In this document: positions 46,200 through 57,880 of the stretch, in pieces | Position numbering within the stretch: the stretch's first letter is position 1 | Layout of the letters: the number at the start of each line of letters is the position of its first letter | DNA from: Przewalskia tangutica | Taxonomy: Eukaryota > Streptophyta > Magnoliopsida > Solanales > Solanaceae | Direction: 5' to 3' | Assembly: GCA_029844215.1 (NCBI GenBank) | Contig: CM056732.1 | Span: 48,965,007 to 49,029,006 of the forward strand | DNA: 64,000 nucleotides | Notes under the pieces: generated by a model | What the model was told of the DNA's origin: nothing | The model's input: the letters and a program-made list of their open reading frames with translations, nothing else | The model's database searches: none | Position numbers and translations under genes: made by a program

Positions 46200-46910
46200 T
46201 CGGGTATCCTCACGAGAGGAGATCGAGTTTTGTATAGATGTCTTTGCGGACACTCGGCTTTATTTCCATTCCGCCATACGTAATGGCACCGCCGAGTTGA
46301 GAGAGTTGAAGGACCGGTGAGAGATTTCTTTGGAGAAGGGCTTCATCGAACTAGTGTTTCTCCCCGGGAGCGCCGGTATTGTTCGTGAAGAAGAAGGGCG
46401 GACGCCGCTGCGCATGTGTTGATTATAGGCGGTGAACAAGGTGACCATTAAGAACGAATACCCTTCCCGGGATTGATGATTTGTTCGACCGGTTGCGAGC
46501 GCGAGATGTTTCTCCAAGATTGATCTGCGTCGCTATCATCAGTGCGAGTCGAGAGGTGGATGTCCCTAGGATCGCATTCCGGACCAGCACGCACTATGAG
46601 TTCGTGGTCGCGTCTTTTGGATTGACCAATGCTCGTGGTATTCATGGATTTGATGAACCGAGTGTTCAAACCATTTTGGACACGTTTGTGATAGTGTTCA
46701 TTGATGATATCTTGGTTTATTCTCGCTCGAGCGCGAGCACGCGCATTTGCGCGGAGCTATCTTGGCGATTCTCGAGACCAGCGATTATACGCCAAGTTTT
46801 CCAAATGTGAGTTTTGGTTAACCGTGGCTTTTCTTAGGCATATTGCTCGGGGTTGATGGCATTCAGTGGATACGCCAAGATCGAAGCGATCGAACTTGCC
46901 TAGACCTACT
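46200..46910 (+). pseudogene. Element E reverse transcriptase, broken
   Basis: Blocks in shifting frames: IRNGTAELRELKD, FIELVFLPGS, VNKVTIKNEYPFPG, FSKIDLRRYHQ (motif A Asp), PRIAFRT, FGLTNA, then FVIVFIDDILVYSR with the catalytic IDD near 46702, YTPSF and FLRHIARG-like. All Ty3 RT motifs are present in order. Indels at GC-rich points break the frame six or more times. Confidence 0.85.
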
Positions 46911-47640
46911 ACTCCGGCGAGGTTCGCAGCTTAGGCCTTGCGAGGATATTATCGGCGGTTCGTAGAAGTTTGCTTCTATCTCGCACCATTGACTAGGTGA
47001 CTCGGAAAGCGGCCAAGTTTGATGGTGATGCTTGTGGCGAGGTTTCGATTCTTTGAAAGAGATCGACGATCGCCCCGTTCTTACTCTTCCGGAGGTCCAC
47101 GGTTATGTTGTGTATTGTGATCGTCGGGCATCGGGTTGGGATGTGTGTTGATGCAAGGCAGGCAAGGTTATAGCGTATGCATCCCGACACGAAGAAACAC
47201 GAGAGAACTACCCCACCCATGATTTGAGTCGCACCGTGATTCACGCTTTGAAGATCCGAGGCACTATTTGTATGGGGTTCATGTGGATATTTATACTGCA
47301 CTACAAGAGCCTCGGTATATCTTCACCAGAGAGCTGAACTTCACGTAGACGGTGGTTAGAGCCGCCAAGGATTATGATGTTGATATCCTGTACCACCCGG
47401 GAAGGCCAATGTTGGCGTATGCTCTTAGTCGTAGGTCGATGGGAGTCTATCGAGGTGCGGCCAGAGAGGGCATGGTTCGTGATTTGCATCGGTTAGCGAG
47501 CCTTGGTGTCCGTTTGATTGATTACGATAGCAGTGGGGTTAGAGTTCGTGAGGTTGCCGAGTCTTCCATCGTCGGCGAGGTGAAGAGGCAATTCGAGGAT
47601 CCGGTTTTGCACGTTATCGTGTCTGACTCTTCGTGAGGGC
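46911..47640 (+). pseudogene. Element E RNase H and pre-integrase region
   Basis: Words PVLTLPEVHGYVVYCD, GKVIAYASR, ENYPTHDL, FMWIFI and ILYHPGRPMLAYALSRRSMG give the RNase H domain, followed by MVRDLHRLASLGVRLIDYDS and EDPVLHVI leading into integrase. Same layout as B. Confidence 0.8.
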
Positions 47641-48530
47641 AAGGGTCCTTTGAGGTAGCACCGGGTGCTAAGGTTTGAGGCGGATTGTGTGTTCGGATGT
47701 TTCGTGACTTCGCGAGTTCTGGGAAGCACACAAATACGCGTTTATCCATCCGTGGTCGACCAAGATGTACCACGACCTTAGATCCGTGTATTGGTGGGAT
47801 GGCTTGAAGAGGGCGTTGCGAGTTCGTAGCTCGCCCGTGTTGTCGGCAGTGAAGGTAGAGCACCGAGGCACGGTGGTTTATTCTGAGCGATAGAGATCCC
47901 GACGGAAGTGGGAGGTGATCAGCATGGACTTCATCACGGGATTACCTCGCACTCGGAGGAGACATGATTCTATATGGGTTATCGTCGACGGTGTGAAATC
48001 AGCCCACTTTCTTCCGTCGGGGCGACTTTTGGTGAGGATTATGCGGACTTTACATCCGAAGATCGTCGATCGCATGGAGTCCCTATTTCGATCATATCGC
48101 ATGAGGAGCCCGATTTACGCTAACTTCGAGGTCTTTCCGAGAGGTTTAGGACGCAGTGAGCTCGAAAATCTGCATTTCATCCACGCATGACGGACAGCGA
48201 GCGCATCATCCGGACTCTCGAGGATATCTTTGCGAGCCCGTGTTATTGACTTCAGGTAGTTGGGAGGATCATTTGCCTCTAGTGGAGTTCGCGTATAATA
48301 ATAGCTACCACTCCGATTCGATGGCGCCATGAGGCCTTGTATGAGGAAGTGCGATCGTCTATAGCTGGTTCGATGTGGGCGAGGTGCGATTAGTGGGACC
48401 GTTGGTGCAAGCGATGGATAAGGTAAAGCTTATCCAGAGAGGTTCTTGGCACTCGTAGTCGCAGAATCATATGCAGATCACCGTCGTGATCTTGAGTTCG
48501 AGGTAGATGATTGGGTTTTCTGAAGGTGTC
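47641..48530 (+). pseudogene. Element E integrase, frameshifted
   Basis: Zinc-binding part: FIHPWSTKMYHDLRSVYWWD and LSAVKVEHRG (H-H-C-C partly lost). Core: VISMDFITGLPRTRRRHDSI then VIVDGVKSAHFLPSG with the first two catalytic Asp (MDF, VIVD), RHGVPISII-like words, then FAYNNSYHSDS-like and GVTHEGCDEIRGKGN/PGPY remnants of the C-terminal region (48500-48600). Family role: joining element cDNA into chromosomes. Confidence 0.8.
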
Positions 48531-48599
48531 ACCCATGAAGGGTGTGATGAGATTCGAGGAAAGGGAAACTCGGCCCAAGGTACATCGGGCCCTATCGAT

Positions 48600-48910
48600 A
48601 GTCCGCAGGTAAGCAAGGTTGCCTACGAGTTGGATCTGCCGTCCGATCTGGAGGCGCATTCGGTGTTTCATGTTTCTATCTTGGCGAGATGTATCGGGAT
48701 CCATCTGTGGTACATCCGATTGGCGATGTCGGTGATCGAGGGTTATCGTATGAGGAGATTCCCATAGCGATAATCGATCGTCGAGTTAGCGTCTGCGGAC
48801 GGGCGTGGCTTCACAAAGTTACGTGGGCGAACGAGCTCGGGAGGAGATGGCGGGAAGTCGGCGAGGACATGAGGCAGAAGTATCCTCACCTATTCCCCAC
48901 ACCTCCAGGT
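48600..48910 (+). pseudogene. Element E integrase C-terminus with chromodomain-like end
   Basis: VAYELDLPSDLEAHSVFHVS is the conserved C-terminal block of Ty3 integrase. It is followed by IDRRVS, an arginine/tryptophan segment and EDMRQKYPHLFPTPPG, which matches the end of the chromovirus chromodomain (WE.EEDM...YP.LF). The aromatic cage cannot be judged because of frameshifts. Confidence 0.65.
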
Positions 48911-49034
48911 AATTCACTTTGCTACTTGTAAATTTCCATTGTCATATATGCCTAAGTGTTGTTTTGTGGCCGTGTGTGGCATTTGCAAACTGTTTAAGTT
49001 ATGAAGGACCTTATCGTTAACTGTCTTGGGAAGG

Positions 49035-49069
49035 AACATTCGGGACGAATGTTTCTAAGGAGGGGAGAA
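49035..49069 (+). promoter_or_regulatory. Element E hairpin and polypurine tract
   Basis: AACATTCG (49035-49042), loop GGA, CGAATGTT (49046-49053), then AAGGAGGGGAGAA directly before the 3' LTR start at 49070. Confidence 0.85.
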
Positions 49070-51424
49070 TGTTATACCCCGTATTTCCAGAGTATGTACG
49101 TAAGGGAATACGTACAAAAGTTTAGCCTTAAAGATTAGGCCAAGTTCGAAAATTGTGCACAACTCGCTTAAAGAATCGTTTTCCGACGAAACGTTTCCAC
49201 AGCTTTCGTAGGGAAAATTCCGGCTATGCCATTACTAATTTTTGCGGATTTTTCCGAGAGACGAAACATTTTGGACCAACGGGAGGGCGACACTTGGCAC
49301 CCTCCAATTGGTGGACTTGAATCGTCCATTGGACGAATTGGAGAAGCTTGGCACGTTTTTTGTGCCTTGGCACAAGTCAAGGAGTTGGTAGGATATTTGT
49401 GTGTAGTAAATCCTCACCCTACACTTGCCTTGCAATTGTCTTCATCTTGGCCATTGGTTGGCCATGTCTTGACCTATAAATACCCCCCTTTAGATGAAGA
49501 GTTCTTCATCCACAAATCTTTCCAAGTCTTGAAAAATCCTCTCCTCTCCCTTAAGCCTTTTCGTCCAACACCTCCCCCCCCCTTTTGAGTGAGTTTGGCC
49601 GAGGGCCTACCCCCCTAGCCTAGCCAAAATCTACCCCCCCTCCCTTGGTAGAAAAGTTGCCTTCTAAGTATTGTTATAATGCCCAAAATACCCTAGCCCA
49701 AATCCCTTAGTACTTAGTAGAAGTTGTGAAGAACTTCTAAGGTTTCTCGAGCTATCTGAGCGCATAACTTAGGAGCTAAGCCTGCTCTGATCGACTTTTA
49801 TCTAGGATATTATTGGGCTTACCGAGGTAAATAATCCTAACCTCTTTGTATTAGAGAATACATCGTAGAAGTATAAGAATAAGTATTAAATACTTAGAAG
49901 GATATTACGAATAGAATTGAACTGCTATCACAGAGAAGGTTTAAAAGAAGAATAATTGAATCAGACTTCACATAGGACTGCTTTCACAATGAGACTTATA
50001 TAGCTCACCGTAGGGTTGTGCTGCCCGACTTTCCGTGGGAATTGTGAACCCTCTGCTTAGAATGACCTTCGAGTAGTCTAGACTTTGATAGATGTGCGTG
50101 ACTATTATAGGTGATTCTCTCACGACATATTCAACTCGGGGAGGTTTTCGCCGGAAGGTATGTGATTCTTCCTAAGCGTGATATTTTAACATATATATAG
50201 TACGGTAGACGCATACGTGTTAATCGAATAATAACTACGGCAATGTCTTTCGACTTAAGCCTGAATAATAAGAATCGATGCATTTCAAAAAACTCTTGAA
50301 TCATTTTTAACGAAGATAAATATTTGGTTTTAAACAAAAGCTTAAGAGTTATACTAGCTTTATGGGAAGTTAGGTATAACAACTTAAGAATGATAAAAGG
50401 AACCGCTTACTTGTTTGAGCCTTGTATTGATTTACGCTAAGTGTAGTAAGATTTGTTTGATAAGTAGACATATTATGATGCTACTTGTGTTAGTGTCTTG
50501 AAATGCCGTGAGGGTCATTCTTGCAGGCTTACGTTGCTAACCTAAGTCCGCTGTATCGTTATTGTATCACCTACCCTTGACTTATTTATACCGGTGGGCT
50601 TGCCCCTCGATCGCGGTCTATACGGCCTATGCGTCTGTGAGACTATGCGAGCGCCGCGTGCTCGTGATTGATCATTCCGGTGTTTAGCCTGACGCGGGGA
50701 TTCCTATGCGATCCGCTGAGACTACGCGGTCTTTTGAGGCTATGCGGCAGCGGAGCCTAGGCGGATGCCGGGTTAGCTGCCCGATGCGAGGAATACCTCA
50801 TGCGCGGTCCAGGTGTGACCTATGCGATCGCGAAGTCCGTGACTAGGCACGTGAATGATACTATGGGTGATTGGCCTTGCTTCGATCATTCGCGCCTAGA
50901 CTAGACTCTGCATAGCTTTTCCTATTCTCGTTATTGTTTGTGATATGGCACTATGTGCAATTGAACCGATTGTATTTGTGAAAAGGTTTTAAATACTTTG
51001 ATTTCATTTAAAGTACTTTATAGTTTCACATACTTGGTACTGTTACCTCCTTCGGGCCGATTCATGCCGCAGTAAAGGCAAGTGTGCTAGATCCGCATCT
51101 CAGGATCTTTTTGCGTTGGTGTCGAGCTCCATCTTCTCCGAGGCTCTACTGGGTATGATCTCCTGTTGTAGATAGTTTTGTATGCCAGTATGGCGGCCCC
51201 GTCCCGCCATAGTTGTATATTTCCTTAGAGGTCCGTAGTCCCTGTTATGCTTGGGATGTAATCACGAACCATGTTTATTTATATATTTAAAGGCGACGTT
51301 TTCACATAAAGCGTGGTCTTATTTTATAAATTTGCTTCTCGCCTTGTTTTATATTCCGCCGTTACTCGATGTATGACTACTTGGGTGCCAGTAGGCACGA
51401 CCACGCCCCGAACGGGTCGTGATG
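49070..51424 (+). repeat. Element E 3' LTR
   Basis: 2,355 bp against 2,395 bp. AT-rich parts are almost identical to the 5' LTR; 50610-50900 shows many 1-5-bp differences at CG, CAG and CTG sites. TATA at 49475-49482, donor-like motif at 49790-49837. Confidence 0.9.
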
Positions 51425-51799
51425 ATACTAGGTAGGCCGACGAATATCTCACTCGCCATTGAGGCCGCTCGTCAAAAACTCACCGATAACCAACCGGTCA
51501 GCCCTCTTACGCCGATCTCCGCGTTTGCCTCTACCTCTGACACTGTCTGCATCGCGTAATAACCTCGCCGATGAAACCAGAGCACCGCTTATCTTGGTCA
51601 ATAACATAACCGCATCCTCGCGACCCTATAGTCTTCCCAATCGAAACCGAGGCTCGTGCGGGGCCTCAAAACTGGCGTAGGAACTCGGCCGATCGCAGAC
51701 AATATCCAGATACCCTGGTATGAGCCCTATCAACTCTCTGAGTCTGACTGGTAGCTCCCGCTACTGTTTTGCCCTTCTGGCGTGTTCTCCTCGAGGCAT
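51425..51799 (-). pseudogene. Element D gag, N-terminal part
   Basis: Minus-strand ATG at 51799-51797 preceded by CTCTGCGTATTTTGTGTGCT, the same context as other gag starts. A frameshifted reading gives RTRQKGKTVAGATSQTQRVD and later DQDKRCSGFIGEVI. It continues in register with 41859 downward once E is removed. Identification rests on position and leader context more than on domain match. Confidence 0.55.
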
Positions 51800-51829
51800 A
51801 CAGCACACAAAATACGCAGAGAGGAATTA

Positions 51830-53755
51830 TGTCACGACCCGATCTTGCCCGCGATCGGTGCCTTACCGCACCCTAGTGATAACAACATAAGAGAAAATCA
51901 GCTGAAATAAAATTTAATCAGGAAACAAGAGACAACATAAGAAAACAGGCTAACCAAAACGGTTACCTTCATGTATATACATAAACCAACAGCATAATCC
52001 TTTACAAACCCCGCCCACAACAAGACTACTGCACTTCTAAGAATGTAACAAAAACTATGACGGACGGGCGCCATACCTCGAATGTACAAGTATCTACAAT
52101 GACAGGACTATACCAAAAGATAAGCCTCGGAGAAACGAGCTTCCAACGCCGAATCGCGATCCTATGGCGAGGATCAACAATCGTGTACTCTACCGCGGCA
52201 TGAACGCACTTTCCAAGGAGGTCGATAACAGTACCAAGTATGTGAAATCAAAATACTCAGAATGAAATCACATTTCATCATTTTATAAAACCATTTCGCA
52301 ATAAGTAAACAAGCAGGTCAAGCGGACGATATCCCGAATAATCACTCGCACATAACTATGGGTCTCACGCCCATAATATCAATCATGCCCGTGGAACTCA
52401 TTCTCATCGGCAGCATGATGTAAAACAACATCCATATGTGAACTCGAACACTAGATCTTGCTGCGTCGTCAAATCGATCGGGCGAGTAGAATAGCCAACT
52501 ACGGTCAAGGCTAGTCATATCCCTTCACGGCAAGGTACTAAGCCAACTACTACCCAAAAGCTAGCCACACTGGCCGAGGCAAGTATCTTAAGCTAACGCA
52601 CTAGCCTACCGCCTCACGAGATATGGCCGTGGCAAGTATCTTAAGCTATCTACCGAGCCCGCCGATACACGAAATGACCGAGACAAGTATCTAAAGTGTG
52701 CCTGTAACCACATGTACAAATCAAGCCCGTGATCGCTCGTCACCGCGACAAGCTTCATGGATTAACGGTCCATGGACAAATAACATAATCCTCACAATGA
52801 CCGCATGCCCCGACATCTTACCTCGGTATAAGCATGACCATGAAACCATCCTACTGGACGCATACCCGCGACCATCCATCGTGTCGGTATGTCCAAAGGA
52901 AATAACAAGATAATACTCAAAGTGGGCGATACCCGCGACCATCCAACGCGTGTCGGTATGTCCAAGCAATCAATCGATAGTCGGCCTCCCGAGGACACGG
53001 AGTACGTAATCAAAACACTTGCACAACAAGGCTATCACAACAAGCATAGGCAAGTTCAACGTACTTTCATTTTATGTCAACAATACGGGTTTCAACCCCA
53101 AAATACTACATACTTTCATTCTTTTCAAAAATACCTCTTTTTACGTAAAAGCCACACGATACTAATACTCGTAGTATCAAAACACTTTTTCTTTTCAAAC
53201 CAAATTTCTTCACCTTCAGAAAACCTTTACAAGACTTTTAAAATCAAGTACTCTATACTTTTTAAACCAAGTGCTTTTCTTTTAAAACAACATCAAGTAT
53301 ACTTTTTGAAACCCAAATAACTTACTCTTTTCAAAACAAGTAACCTATACTTAAATCAAGTTACTTCTCTTTTTCCGAAATCAAGTCGTTTTGCTTTCAA
53401 AATCAAATCTTTCTTTTCTCCTCATAAAGTCGTTATAACTAACTTCCCATAAAGCCATTATAACACTTTATGTTTTAAACAAACAAAATTCATTTCACAC
53501 ACGTACGTCTACCGTACTATATAGTTCACAACAATCATGCTCAAGAGTATAGGAAGAATCACATACCTCTTCGGCTTAATCCACAAGCCAAGTCGAGTAT
53601 GCCGCGCGTAGAAGATCCACCTATAATATCCACAATACATCTATCAACTTCTAGTTCTCTTTATAGAATAATTCTAAGTACAAGGATCCTTATCCTACGG
53701 AAAATTAGGCAAAGACTCTCCCCGCAATCACATAAATAACCTTCCCTAACAAGTT
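51830..53755 (-). repeat. Element G 3' LTR, 3' part
   Basis: Shares with other LTRs the GGTGCCTTACCGCACC end, the tandem module (52365-52970, units with ..CATGACCATG and CGCGACCATCCAACG..) and the GTTATAAC/AACTTCCCATAAAGCC motif near 53430. Cut at 53756 by F. Confidence 0.8.
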
Positions 53756-56700
53756 CGTAACGCCCAAACCCGGCCCGCCACAGTGCCTTACCCCGGGCAC
53801 CCTAGTGATACAACATCAGAGAAAATCAGCGGAATAGACAACCTGACTCATGAAACAAGAGATATCATAAGTAAACAGGCCAACCACACAGTTGCCTTCA
53901 GTGTATATACATAAACCCGAACAGTGATCCTGTTTACAAACCACCTCGCCACAACAAAGGCTGCACTTAAGATTTATACAACAACTATGACGGACAGGGC
54001 CTCGCCATACCCCGAATGCAGAACCTACAACTCGGGAACACATACCAAAGATAAGCCTCGACGAAACGGAGCTTCCCAGCAAACGCATTGATCCTGGCGG
54101 GATCGACAAACGATGTACTTACTGCGGCATGAACGCAGCCCCGAAGGAGGTCGATAACAGTACCAAGTATGTGAAATCGTAAAAATCAGAAATGAAATCA
54201 TACTAGTCTATATAAAGCGGAGAGACATGTATGATAACTCTGATTCACAACATATGATCAGTCGGGGACTCACGCCTCAAAGTCACTCGAATATAACTAT
54301 GGGTCTCACGCCCACCACATCCATCATGTTCGCATCGCGCGTGCCGGAATACGCCGGTGTAGGCGTGTCGTGATGCAACAATAATAAGGCCGCGTGCCCA
54401 CCTACCGAATCTGACGACGGTGTAGACATGCCCATGTAACCTCAACAACAATATACTAGGTAGTCAACCGCCGCACGCGCATGCCCGGGAATACAACGTC
54501 GGTGTAGACACGTCCGTGGAGCGAAATAACCGTATATCGTAATCAACCCGCGTACGCCCGTGCCGGAATACAACATCGGTGTAGACACGCCCATGGACGA
54601 AATAACCATATATCGGTAATCAACCGACGCGTAGCCACATGCCTCGAATCTGCGACGGTGTAGCCCATGTGACATCAACAAGACAAAGAATCAAAATGGA
54701 AACATACGTGGAATTGGAATTCTCCAAGACGCCCAAGTAAGTTCTCGACAAGTCGGCCTCTATAGACGCGGTAGAATACGTAAATACCACTGCAACAAGG
54801 CTATCAACAAGCATAGGCAAGTTTCACAACAACAAGCATAGGCAAGTTTCACAACAACAAGCATAGGCAAGTTTCACACAACTCGGTACTTTCATTTTAT
54901 GCCAAAGTCCGGTTTTTAACCCCAAAGTACTAATACGTTAAGTCCTTTTAAAGAGATCCATTACTTTATAAAAGTCACCGATACGTAGTATTAGAATGAC
55001 CAACCCACATTCCTTTCAAAATCAAGTAACAACATTCTTTTCCTAAGTTCGGTTTGCCTAGTTTCAATTACTCAAGTTTCTCATTTTCAAATGGTTTCAT
55101 AGTTCATAAACTTAATCACTTGATTTCCTTTTGAACAATTGAGTAGGTTATTCTTGTTTACAACATTCTTATTACTGCCCATGATCTAGAAAATGTATAT
55201 CATTTTGTCTCATCTTAGTTTCTATGCGGATGGAGGTTTCTGCGGTTTTAATACAATACATCATTATTCAATACATTTTCCTTTATTAACGCCGCGTTAG
55301 TGCAGTCGATACACATTCGATTTCAAATCGATGAAACATAAAACCAAGTACTCATTACTCACGAATGAGGTTTCACAAACATCCACATTAAAACAAATAA
55401 GTTAAGTCTCTTATCTCATAAGATCAAGTCTCTTAACTTCTAACATCGATAAACTATTTTCTTTACCTCTCTTAAGACATTATACCTAACTCCCATAAAG
55501 CTAGTATAACTCTTTTTAAAACCTTTAAAACCAAGTGTTATTTTCCTTAAAAACGATTTATAAATCTTTTGAAATACATCAAGTTCTTTATTATAACAAG
55601 CGATTTATAATTCACATCATTCCTTTTAAAAACCACAAAGTATTTTAAACACGTATGCGTCACTGTACCACATAGTTACACATATCATGCTAGAAGAGAT
55701 AGGAAGAGGTTCACATACCTCGCGACGAGTAATGACTAATAGCAAACGCTCAAACAAGCTACTCCTCAAGCCAAGTAAATCGCGCCACACGTAGGTACTT
55801 CAACCTATAAGGCCACAAGGCGCCCATTATCATCTAGGCCACAACGTAGAATATTCTCTGAAAAATTGCAAGATCTCCCCACGCCACAGCGTAAATCTCC
55901 TTCTCTATCGAGGCTACTACCAAGCCAACCGTGGGGTTTTACGCCTAACCTGGCGTGTACAATTCTACTACGATAATACTACAAGTCTCATGTCTGATCC
56001 TATGTAATTACGATTCGATTCATTCTTAATTCTTGTGCTTAAGTCAAAAGACATTGCCACGATTAAGTATAGTTCTATATATAGTATACTTCAACTATAT
56101 ATTCTAACAACATGTAATTTCCAATTACAATAGAAGGATGAGTGTTTACCTCGATAAGCCCATAATTATCCAAGTTAAATGTCGATCCTTAGCAACGCTT
56201 AGCTCAACTCGGTGCTCCACCCGCCCAAACAACCCTTAGAAGTTCTAACCAACTTCTACTTAAATACTTCAACCAATCAATGAAGATTTTCTTAGGGTTT
56301 GGTTTGAGACTAAAGGACAAAAGGTAGTATTTAGGACTTCACGATAGAGGTAACTTTGGAATACTACAAGGTAAAAGGCTAAGGTATTTTGGGCATTATA
56401 ACAATACTTGGAGAGTATTTCAATACCACAAAGGGATGTATAATACGAAACAACTAGGCTAGGGGGTACCCACTGCCAGACCTCAAGGGGAGGAGACCTC
56501 TCGCCAAGCTCCACAGGGAAGGGCTTGGACGAATTTCAACACAAAGGAGAGATTTCAAGACTTGGAAATGATTTTGGATGAAGAAAGTTCATCAACTAAG
56601 GGTATTTATAGCAAACCCAAAGGCCAACCAATGGCAAGATTTAGTAAGTGCAAGGCAAGTGTAAGGCCAAGATCGCCAAGTGCACCCACAAAACACTCCA

Positions 56701-57033
56701 CAAAACACTCCACAAACAAGCCACAAAACTAGGCACAAAAGGGAGCCAATCGGCAAGGCCAACCAAGGCCTCTTGGACGCCCAAATCGTCCAACCCACCA
56801 TTTGCTTCCAATGTGAGGTGACACGCCACCCTCGTTGGTCCAAAATGTTTCGCCTCTCGGAAAAATCCGCAAAATTAAAAATGACATAGCGAAATTCCCT
56901 ACGAAAGTCGTGGAAACGTTTCGTCGAAAACGACTCTAATCGGCACTGTGCCCAAATCGAATCCAATGCCTAACTTAAGGCTCAAATTTCGTGACGTCGT
57001 CCATACGCATATACTCAAAAATACGGTATAACA
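53756..57033 (-). repeat. Element F 3' LTR
   Basis: TGTTATACCG start at 57033. TATA at 56603-56610 (minus), donor-like motif at 56145-56188, tandem module with GGTGTAGACACGCCCATGG units at 54290-54670, and a three-copy 25-bp repeat at 54806-54879. Confidence 0.9.
54806..54879 (-). repeat. 25-bp tandem repeat, three copies, in the F LTR
   Basis: Unit AACAAGCATAGGCAAGTTTC plus ACAAC, three times head to tail; repeated at 60248-60320 in the other LTR. Single copies of the same word occur near 38440 (D) and 53040 (G), so the triplication is specific to F. Confidence 0.9.
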
Positions 57034-57064
57034 TTCTTCCTCTTAGAAACATTCGTCGAATGTT
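57034..57064 (-). promoter_or_regulatory. Element F polypurine tract and hairpin
   Basis: Arms AACATTCG (57048-57055) and CGAATGTT (57057-57064) with a one-base gap, next to the minus-strand AAGAGGAAGAA before the LTR. Confidence 0.8.
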
Positions 57065-57880
57065 CCTTCTGGTCTCAAAACAAACAGTACCGATGTAGTC
57101 TTCACCGCTATACTTACGAAACGATCATGCCACACCGCCATAAACACACGCTCACTTCTCCCTTTCGTAGTACTCGCCTCGAACACTCGAACTCGTTCTA
57201 GTATGCGTACCTCACTTCTGTCAACGCTTCTATGTCCACCCCTTGGAGTCTCTACCTCCAAACTTGGTCATCTCACTAGCCTCGATTTCCCCTAAGGCCA
57301 GTCCCGGCCTTCACGAACAGTCGATCGAACGTATCTATGAACTCATCGATGGTCATCTAAACTTGGGCCTAGCACCCTCGTGACCGCCACCGGCGGGACC
57401 ACCGAGCTGACCTTCCTCGAACGGGGCGGGTTGGCGCGCACATGGCCCCAACCCGACCCATAGTGCCAACTTCCTGGTTTCTTGATCCGAACATTCTTAC
57501 CTCACAGTCATGAAAGCTACCACTTCCATTTCACATTACCTGGACTGATCACACAAACATATCCCACGTACACTACGCTCGATAAAGGTCAAACATAAAA
57601 TAGATCTTTTACTCAAGACGACCTTACGTAAGGTCTCAATCGTGACACGATCATACTTACATGACCCATACTTAGCCTCCCAACTAACCATGTTTTCTAA
57701 CTCACAATTAACACAACGCTATTCGCACACATAGCACATAATAATGAGATCATCATATCGCGTACCAAAACTCTAGAGGTTAAGGATATACGGCTACCGC
57801 TCCACTCTAATCATAGGCACGCCTGCAGGCTATAGAAGGTGATGAACCACCACCGATCCCGAAGGTGAGTCGTCTTTGCT
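57065..57880 (-). other. Element F region between gag and polypurine tract; possible unknown ORF
   Basis: No pol motif. At about 57370-57280 a minus frame reads TIDEFIDTFDRLFVKAGTG and then GLRGNRG. G has a similar reading FDQ..IVVVGNGLRENRA at 64000-63930. The resemblance suggests a shared coding stretch after gag, of unknown nature. Confidence 0.4.

Larger units (their letters stand above)
41860..51424 (+). mobile_element. Element E: Ty3/gypsy gag-pol retrotransposon, young insertion
   Basis: 5' LTR 41860-44254, internal 44255-49069, 3' LTR 49070-51424. Target duplications GTACT (41855-41859) and ATACT (51425-51429). It has primer-binding site, leader hairpin, gag, protease, RT, RNase H, integrase, chromodomain-like end and polypurine tract in order. 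The LTR segment 42009-42360 differs from 49229-49580 at only about two sites. Same family as B. Confidence 0.9.
37180..51829 (-). mobile_element. Element D: Ty3 element, 3' LTR plus gag, carrying element E; 5' end not seen
   Basis: 3' LTR 37180-40839; internal 40840-41859 and 51425-51829; element E between. Only gag is recognisable and its zinc knuckle lies just 650 bp from the polypurine tract, so pol is absent. At 51830 element G interrupts the leader 31 nt before the gag start, so the D 5' LTR should lie beyond the window. Confidence 0.75.
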
